Shown here piece by piece: positions 44,553 to 49,985 of a stretch of 49,985 nt of DNA; position 1 is the stretch's first letter; each line of letters starts with the position of its first letter. The notes beneath the pieces are model-generated. The model was not told the DNA's origin and ran no database searches. It saw only the letters and a list, made by a program, of their open reading frames with translations. Both the position numbers and the translations under genes were made by a program. This stretch comes from Pseudoxanthobacter soli DSM 19599 (lineage in GTDB: Bacteria > Pseudomonadota > Alphaproteobacteria > Rhizobiales > Segnochrobactraceae). The stretch lies in NCBI GenBank assembly GCA_945898215.1, contig CAMDHY010000020.1, positions 1 to 49,985 of the forward strand, given 5' to 3'.

Positions 44553-47410
44553 GCGAGCACCTCGCGGATGCGCGCCGGGGTGATCGGCGTCTCGCTGAAA
44601 CGGTGGCCGATGGCGTCGGCGACCGCGTTGATGATGGCGGGCACGACCGCGATCATCACCACCTCGGCCATGCCCTTCGGCGGGTCGGTGTCGGAGAGCG
44701 GCGGCAGGATCTCCGAGGTCTGCGTCCACACCGCCACGTCGGCGGCGTGGGGCAGGCGGTAGCGGTTCCAGTTCCAGGTGCCGTCGGAGGGGCCACCCTC
44801 GTAGAGCGGCAGTTCCTCATAGAGCGCGTGGCCGATGCCCATGGCGAGGCCGCCCTGCAGCTGGCCGGAGACGAGTTGCGGCACCACCTGCCCGCCGCAC
44901 TCCAGGATCGAGTGGTGATTGGTGACGCGCGTCGCGCAGGTGGCCGTGTCGACCACCACCTCGGTGATGGCGCCGACGGTGGTGTAATAGGTGACGCCGG
45001 CGTTGTTCAGCGCCGTCTCCGGATAGTCGACGGCGGTGCGCGGCAGGAAGTGGAAGCCGCCCGCCGTCATCAGCGCCTTGCGCTCGGGGGGCGCGCCCTC
45101 GCCGTACTGCACCGAGAGGGCGTCGATCGGCAGCGTCGTCGGGCCGACGCCGGGCACGTCGAAGCTCGCCGTCGCCCACTTCCAGCGGTTGAAGGTGTGG
45201 ACGCTGACGCCGGTGACGAGGCCGAGGTCGTGGGCGGTGGCAGCGAGGCGGTCGAGCGGCAGCGGCTCGAGCCCGCCGCCGGCGAGCGCCCCATCGACGA
45301 CGCGCACGTCGGCGAGCGTCACGGCGAGCGGGGCGAGCTGGCCGCCGGCGGGACCGCGCGACCACAGCGCCACCGCCGCCGGCCACAGCGACAGGGCGAG
45401 GAGCGCCTTCGCCGCCGTGCGGGTGGCGTGGCCGACATAGTAGACGCTGTTCGAGGCGGTCATCGCCGAGAGGTAGGACGGCGTCCAGTGCGGGTCGGCG
45501 GCGAGCCGGTCCTGCTCCGCCTGGGTGATCGCATAGGGGATCTCGTTGGAGACGAGCGGCATCTCCGGGAAGCGGGTGGCGCCATAGTCGCAGGTGTCGG
45601 GCACGCGGCCGAGCACGGCCGAGACCATCATCGCCTGGGCGGTGGTGAGGCCGGTGCCCATCTCCATGCCCTGCTGGCGCATCGTCAGCCGGCCGGCGGC
45701 GTCGAACGACAGCGTCGTGATCGCGGCCTCGGCGCCGCAGCCATAGTCCTTCTGTACCTGGGCGTAGCCGACGCCGTAGCGCTTGCCGGGGTTCGCCGCC
45801 TCGAACGCCGCCTTGGCGGCGACCCGGTCGCGCCACAGCGGATGGGCGGCGGCGCGGTCGAGGATCTCCTCGTTGCGCAGAGCCCCGCCCGGGACGGCGC
45901 CCTGGGTGTTCTTCATGCCGGAGCGGAAGAGGTTCTTGCGGCGGAGCGCGATCGGGTCGATGCCGAGCTCGGCCGCGGCGGCGTCGACCAGCACCTCGGT
46001 CGCCGTCATCGTCTGCAGCGTGCCATAGCCGCGCGTCGAGCCGGATTCGACTGCCCGCGAGGCATAGGAGGCGACCGACAGGTCGCTCTTCGGGAAATAG
46101 TAGACCGACTGCGCCGCCGAGGTGCCGACGAGCGACACCTCCGGCGAGAAGTTGCGCCGGCCGCCACCGTCGGTGCGGTACTCGCCCTTGAGGATGCGGA
46201 AGGCGCCGGTGGTGCGGTCGACGACGAGCGTCGATTTCATCCAGAACGGGTGCCGCTTCATGGCGGTGCGGAAGTGCTCGAAGCGGTCGAGCGCCAGCCG
46301 CACCGGCCGCCCCTGGCCGTAGAGCCCGGCGACGACGGCGAAGAACGGGAAGACGGAATGGTCCTTGGTGCCGTAGCCGACGGTGTAGCCGATCGAGAGA
46401 TCGAACTTCGTCAGCCGGAAGCGGGACTTGTCGAACATCGCGACGGTGGAGGAGACCGTCTCGTAGGGCGACTGGGTGCCGAGCACGGCACGCAGCGTGC
46501 CCGTCACGAGGTCGTACCAGACGAGGCCGTTGTCGGCCTCCATCGCCGAGGCGTCGATCGACTGGGAAAAATGCTCGCGCCTGAGCACCAGCACGTCGTC
46601 GCCGGCGCCGGCGATCTCGCGGTCGAGTTCCGCCGCCGCCCACATCGCCCGGGCCGTGGCGTCGCCGGCCTCGTCGGCGGCCGGCCAGACGACGCGGTCG
46701 CCGTCGAAGCGGCCGTAGACGGTCGTCCCGTCGAGGGGGGAATAGACGTCGCGGTCGTCCGGCCGGTCGCCGCCGACGCGCACATAGCGGCCGGTGCCGT
46801 AGTTGGCGGGCGTGTTCGGGCCGGTGCGGGCGCCCCACCTGACGACCTCGGTGTCGAAGCGGATGCGCCGCTTGGCGGCATCGTAGCGGGAAAAGTCGTG
46901 GTAGATCAGGAGGGCCACCGGCTGGCCGAGGAAACGCGGGGTCTCGCCGGCCGGCACCAGGAAGACGTCGCCGTAGAAGCCGTTCGGCAGGCCGTCGGCG
47001 TCGTTCGGCGGCAGCACGCCGTCGCGCACGAGGTCGGCGCCCATGACGACGCGGTCCGGCAGCAGGTGGTCGGCGTCGGCCGCCGCGCCCAGCACCGATA
47101 GGTCGATGCCTTCGAAGACGTGGTCGGCGCGGTCGCCGAACACCATGAAGGCGTGGCTCTGCTCGCGCGGCCAGCCGGCCATGTCGACGGCGCGGAAGTC
47201 GCGCCCGAAGGTCTTGTCGCCGGTGACCTTGGCGACGGCGTCGTAGCGGAAGCGGGCCTTGCCGTCGGCGCCGACCCAGGGCGGCACGCGGCTCGCCGGC
47301 GTCTCCACGAGATCCGCGCGCGCCGGACCTGCGAGCATCGCGATCTTGTAGGCGACACCGGAGACCAGCCCCGCCTTCAGAAATCCGCGGCGCGACATCC
47401 CCTTCGCCAT
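44549..47410 (-). CDS. Molybdopterin-binding large subunit, xanthine dehydrogenase family (IorB/aldehyde-dehydrogenase type)
   Basis: A 953-residue periplasmic molybdenum hydroxylase. It begins with a twin-arginine signal (MAKGMSRRGFLKAGLVSG), so it is folded before export. Family landmarks include RFRYDAVAKVTGDKTFG, GQPVALLIYHDFS, RPVRLALDRFEHF.TAMKRHP, SGSTRGYGTLQTMTATE, MGTGLTTAQAMMVSAVLGR, GQLQGGLAMGIGHALYEE and, near the end, DPPKGMAEVVM, whose Glu corresponds to the usual catalytic GxGE. The electron path to a triheme cytochrome suggests oxidation of an aldehyde or N-heterocycle; the exact substrate is unknown. The operon order is Mo subunit, 2Fe-2S, cytochrome. Confidence 0.93.
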   Translation of the reverse strand: MAKGMSRRGFLKAGLVSGVAYKIAMLAGPARADLVETPASRVPPWVGADGKARFRYDAVAKVTGDKTFGRDFRAVDMAGWPREQSHAFMVFGDRADHVFEGIDLSVLGAAADADHLLPDRVVMGADLVRDGVLPPNDADGLPNGFYGDVFLVPAGETPRFLGQPVALLIYHDFSRYDAAKRRIRFDTEVVRWGARTGPNTPANYGTGRYVRVGGDRPDDRDVYSPLDGTTVYGRFDGDRVVWPAADEAGDATARAMWAAAELDREIAGAGDDVLVLRREHFSQSIDASAMEADNGLVWYDLVTGTLRAVLGTQSPYETVSSTVAMFDKSRFRLTKFDLSIGYTVGYGTKDHSVFPFFAVVAGLYGQGRPVRLALDRFEHFRTAMKRHPFWMKSTLVVDRTTGAFRILKGEYRTDGGGRRNFSPEVSLVGTSAAQSVYYFPKSDLSVASYASRAVESGSTRGYGTLQTMTATEVLVDAAAAELGIDPIALRRKNLFRSGMKNTQGAVPGGALRNEEILDRAAAHPLWRDRVAAKAAFEAANPGKRYGVGYAQVQKDYGCGAEAAITTLSFDAAGRLTMRQQGMEMGTGLTTAQAMMVSAVLGRVPDTCDYGATRFPEMPLVSNEIPYAITQAEQDRLAADPHWTPSYLSAMTASNSVYYVGHATRTAAKALLALSLWPAAVALWSRGPAGGQLAPLAVTLADVRVVDGALAGGGLEPLPLDRLAATAHDLGLVTGVSVHTFNRWKWATASFDVPGVGPTTLPIDALSVQYGEGAPPERKALMTAGGFHFLPRTAVDYPETALNNAGVTYYTTVGAITEVVVDTATCATRVTNHHSILECGGQVVPQLVSGQLQGGLAMGIGHALYEELPLYEGGPSDGTWNWNRYRLPHAADVAVWTQTSEILPPLSDTDPPKGMAEVVMIAVVPAIINAVADAIGHRFSETPITPARIREVLA

Positions 47411-47529
47411 CCGCTCTCCCCCATGCCGGCGGCGCCGGTCGATGTTGTCGAACCGCTTCGATCGCCCCTTTTAGCACGCCGACGCGGATTCGAACGCCTC
47501 CAAACACCGCCGCGCGGGGATTGTTCCGG

Positions 47530-49011
47530 TCATTCCTTGCGGTAATAGACAGGAATCCCGACGGCGCCATTGAGTGCGAAGTTGAACTGCAGGCCAACGG
47601 CCCAGGCGTGGCGGATGCTCGCGTCCGGGTTCGGGAAGCTCGCCTGATCGGGGTTGAGGACGAGCTGGGTGAACGGCTTCACCTCGATCCCGGGCCGTAG
47701 CGAGACCGCGTAGTTCGCCTCGAAGATCGTCTCCAGGCGGTCGATGCGGCCGCGGCCGCCGTTCGCCTTGATGGTGTCGTTGGTCGCCTTGTTGACGCGC
47801 TCGTTCAGCAGGGCGAACAACGCCACCAACGACAGATCGTCGTCGGGACGGCCCGGAACGAGACCCGTTCCGGTGAGGCCGACATGCCCGTACTGCGAAA
47901 TCCGACCCTGCCCGTAGACGGAGACCATCGCGCCGGCGAACAGGATGAGGTTGCGGCCTTCGTCCGGCCGCCAGACCGTCTGCTGGAACTGGCCGTAGAT
48001 CGACGCGCGTCCCTCGTCGACCTTCGGCTGCCCGCCGAACAGCGGCCGCGACTTCCCCTGGCGGTTCTTCAGCGGGTCGTCGTAGGTGCTGGTGTCCCAG
48101 TACCCGCCCAGGCTGACAGCGCGGGCGTAGCGCACCTTGTCGGGGTTTTGCTCGTAGCCGACTTCCAAGGGCAGGAACACGCCGGTCGCCCCCGCCGTGC
48201 TCCAGCCGCCGTCCCACGGCCACTGGCCGTCGAAGAACTGCGACGGGTTCGCCTCGTAGGCGCCGACGCGCAGGTAGGTTTCCGCCGTCGGGAACACGGT
48301 GAGCCGCCCTCCCCAGGTCGACAGGGGGTAGAAGGCGGCGTTCGAATTGTTGCTCCAGTCATAAGGCAGCAGATCGCCGCAGATGCCGCTGACGAAGCGG
48401 CAGTAGAAGCCCGCCGTGGCGAAGTCGCGCCCCGGTGCGATGCGGCCCACCAGAAAGCGGACGCGATCGTCGAACAGCAGCTGGCTGTAGGACAGCTCCG
48501 TGAGACGGGTGACGCTCACGGGCCCCTGGTTCGCCAGGCTGTAGATGCTCGATCCGTTGAAGTTGGTGTTGCCGCGCACGCCGCCGCCGAAGCGGGTGTC
48601 GAAGGTCAGGTGGAACGCGGCGTTCTTGAAGCCGGCGATCCGGTCCATGTCGAAATCGAAGCCGTAGAGCAGCTCGTTGCCATAGAAGCTGCCGCGCTTG
48701 CGGCCGCCGGAGACGTTGCCCACCAGCGCACCCGTATAGAGCGCGCCGAAATAGACCCCCGCCGTCTCCATCCGCCGGAAGATCTCTGCGAGCCCACCCT
48801 TCGGCTCAGGCGCGGCAGAGCGATGGCCCGCAGCGTCGGTGGGCAGACGGACGGGGGACGGAGGGGCATCCGCCTGCTGGGCGGCGGCCGGTAGCGCCGA
48901 AAGGCCGGCGAGGAGGACGATGGTCCTCGACAGCCGAACGAGCCGCACGAGGCGATTCGACCGCAGCCCGCCCGAAGCACCCCGTAGGCGGTCGAATGGC
49001 CCGCCGATCAT
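47530..49011 (-). CDS. OprB-type carbohydrate porin
   Basis: A 493-residue outer-membrane porin. The signal peptide is preceded by a basic stretch (RLVRLVRLSRTIVLLAGLSALPAAAQQ). The mature barrel has repeated amphipathic strands and the OprB end (RHAWAVGLQFNFALNGAVGIPVYYRKE). FYCRFVSGICGDLLPYDW holds a probable disulfide pair seen in this family. OprB proteins bring sugars or small organic solutes across the outer membrane. It lies 119 nt upstream of the Mo-hydroxylase operon, so it may admit the substrate of that enzyme (inference). Confidence 0.88.
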   Translation of the reverse strand: MIGGPFDRLRGASGGLRSNRLVRLVRLSRTIVLLAGLSALPAAAQQADAPPSPVRLPTDAAGHRSAAPEPKGGLAEIFRRMETAGVYFGALYTGALVGNVSGGRKRGSFYGNELLYGFDFDMDRIAGFKNAAFHLTFDTRFGGGVRGNTNFNGSSIYSLANQGPVSVTRLTELSYSQLLFDDRVRFLVGRIAPGRDFATAGFYCRFVSGICGDLLPYDWSNNSNAAFYPLSTWGGRLTVFPTAETYLRVGAYEANPSQFFDGQWPWDGGWSTAGATGVFLPLEVGYEQNPDKVRYARAVSLGGYWDTSTYDDPLKNRQGKSRPLFGGQPKVDEGRASIYGQFQQTVWRPDEGRNLILFAGAMVSVYGQGRISQYGHVGLTGTGLVPGRPDDDLSLVALFALLNERVNKATNDTIKANGGRGRIDRLETIFEANYAVSLRPGIEVKPFTQLVLNPDQASFPNPDASIRHAWAVGLQFNFALNGAVGIPVYYRKE

Positions 49012-49095
49012 CGCCCGTTCCCCACCCGCGGTGGAAGCTTAGACGAATTCCCGGGAACTGGAATGCGGAAGCAGTCGCCTGGCCCCCGGCCTTGA

Positions 49096-49656
49096 TCACC
49101 CGATCGCCGGTCCGCGCGGCGGCAACAGCGCCTCGAGACTGTCGAAGATGCGGTCGCGCTCCTCGGGCGTCACCGATTCGAGCTCGAGCATCGAGGCGAG
49201 CCAGAGGCCGTCCACGGCGACGGTGAACAGCGCCGCGTGGCCGGCGCTCATCCCGTCCTGCTCGAGGGAGCGGCGCATGGCGCGGCGATGCACCACCGTC
49301 GCCTCCCGGACGTGCGGATGGAGCGGCAGCGACGGCAGCACGGCGGCGGCGACGCGCGGGAAGTCGTTGCGCTCGAAGCGGGTGCGGGTGGCGGCAAGGG
49401 TCGCGTGGGCGAAGGCGCCCGGGCCGTCGTCCTCACCCGCCGCCGTCGCGATGTCCTGGTAGAAGGTCTCGAACAGGCGGTGGACGACCGCCGCCTGCAG
49501 GCTTTCGAGCGTCGGGAAGACGCGGCGCACCTCTCCCGGGTCGAGATCGGCGTGGGTCGCCGCCTCATCCAGGCTGACGGCCCGCGCCCCCGTCTCCGCC
49601 ACCACGTACGCGATGGCGTCGAGCACCATCTCGCGCAGCGCCGGATCGTCCGACAT
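49096..49656 (-). CDS. TetR/AcrR-family transcriptional regulator
   Basis: A 186-residue regulator. Residues about 5-50 form the helix-turn-helix (MVLDAIAYVVAETGARAVSLDEAATHADLDPGEVRRVFPTLESLQAAVVHRLF) and the remainder is a variable helical ligand domain. It starts 15 nt after the end of the upstream Mo-hydroxylase gene, so it is probably co-transcribed with it and may regulate this cluster. The ribosome-binding site GAGGTGAGGGG is good. Confidence 0.88.
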   Translation of the reverse strand: MSDDPALREMVLDAIAYVVAETGARAVSLDEAATHADLDPGEVRRVFPTLESLQAAVVHRLFETFYQDIATAAGEDDGPGAFAHATLAATRTRFERNDFPRVAAAVLPSLPLHPHVREATVVHRRAMRRSLEQDGMSAGHAALFTVAVDGLWLASMLELESVTPEERDRIFDSLEALLPPRGPAIG

Positions 49657-49671
49657 CGTTCACCCCTCACC

Positions 49672-49985
49672 TCACCCCTGGGCAGTTGCGCCGGCGGCGC
49701 GGATCGCCGCCCACACCGCCTGCGGCGTCGCCGGCATGTCGATGTGCGTCACCCCCGCCCCGCGCCTGAGCGCGTCGGCGACGGCGTTCATCACCGCCGG
49801 CGTCGCGCCGATGGTGCCCGCCTCGCCGGCGCCCTTGATGCCCATGGCGTTCGTCGTGGAGGGTACGTTGCGCGTCTCGAAGTGGATCGACGGCACGTCG
49901 TCGGCGCGCGGCAGCGCGTAGTCGAGGAGCGAGGCGGTGATCAGCTGGCCATCCTCATCGTAGAGGGTGTTTTCCAGCAGCGCCT
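49672..49985 (-). CDS. Mo-hydroxylase large subunit, CoxL-like (partial, C-terminal end)
   Basis: The last about 104 residues of a second xanthine-dehydrogenase-family large subunit; the start lies beyond the window end. Motifs are LLENTLYDEDGQLITASLLDYALPRADDVP, GIKGAGEAGTIGATPAVMNAV (with the catalytic Glu in GAGEAG) and a typical C-terminal GVTHIDMPATPQAVWAAI. This is closest to the CO-dehydrogenase-like/aerobic hydroxylase branch, unlike the 953-residue IorB-type protein nearby. Its co-directional position with the TetR gene suggests one regulated unit. Confidence 0.9.
   Translation of the reverse strand, partial: ALLENTLYDEDGQLITASLLDYALPRADDVPSIHFETRNVPSTTNAMGIKGAGEAGTIGATPAVMNAVADALRRGAGVTHIDMPATPQAVWAAIRAAGATAQG

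Noticed and set aside
44603-47101. Plus-strand 832-codon open frame opposite the Mo-hydroxylase gene
   Set aside because: Antisense shadow; the minus-strand protein carries a Tat signal and all family motifs.

Overview
The window is a G+C-rich (about 70% by eye), gene-dense chromosomal segment of an alphaproteobacterium, most likely Hyphomicrobiales (Rhizobiales). The evidence is the tolA-tolB-pal-cpoB-tilS-ftsH order, YgfZ, DUF3297, a radical-SAM/UdgX DNA-repair pair behind an alphaproteobacterial-type SOS box, and RpoH-like promoters of the CTTG-N18-CCTAT type. I cannot name the genus. I saw no tRNA, rRNA, CRISPR array, insertion sequence or prophage.

Layout. (1) 1-7540, plus strand: the end of tolA, then tolB, pal, cpoB (cell-envelope Tol-Pal machine), tilS (tRNA-Ile lysidine synthase) and ftsH (membrane protease), closed by a strong terminator. 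(2) 7571-13265: two small secreted orphans, DUF3297, ygfZ, an HD hydrolase plus tyrosine-phosphatase pair, an EamA transporter with a histidine-rich tail, and a hotdog thioesterase. (3) 13275-22405, minus strand: an AcuI/YhdH-type reductase, an MFS transporter, a GAF-GGDEF-EAL cyclic-di-GMP protein, uvrC with a FolM-like SDR upstream, and an orphan NodU/TobZ-type carbamoyltransferase. (4) 22661-31114, plus strand: a tightly overlapping ten-gene operon of unknown function. It encodes a zinc-finger anti-sigma-like protein, a TTC38-like TPR protein, four small or uncharacterised membrane proteins (one with a cysteine motif), a ThDP-dependent enzyme, an OpgC-family membrane acyltransferase, an exported esterase and a ferric-reductase/Rieske fusion. 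An SDR gene follows. (5) 31911-36488, minus strand: three EamA transporters, gloB and a DUF985 cupin, with a structured intergenic repeat. (6) 36750-40038: DUF4142, then a DUF4130-UdgX glycosylase and its radical-SAM partner. (7) 40437-49985, minus strand: a chemoreceptor, then a three-subunit molybdenum hydroxylase (Mo subunit, 2Fe-2S subunit, triheme cytochrome c) behind an OprB-type porin, a TetR regulator and the end of a second Mo-hydroxylase large subunit.

The strongest candidate for an undescribed system is region 4. Ten genes are joined mostly by 4-nt start/stop overlaps. Two ECF-type promoter sequences (GTAAC-N16/17-CGAA and GTAAC-N16-CGTC) lie just upstream, and the first gene encodes a ZAS-type zinc-finger protein with no sigma factor beside it. 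The content suggests a stress-induced envelope programme combining membrane redox with surface acyl-group chemistry; this is inference. Second in interest are the SOS-box-controlled radical-SAM/UdgX operon and the intergenic repeat whose hairpins differ by compensatory changes.
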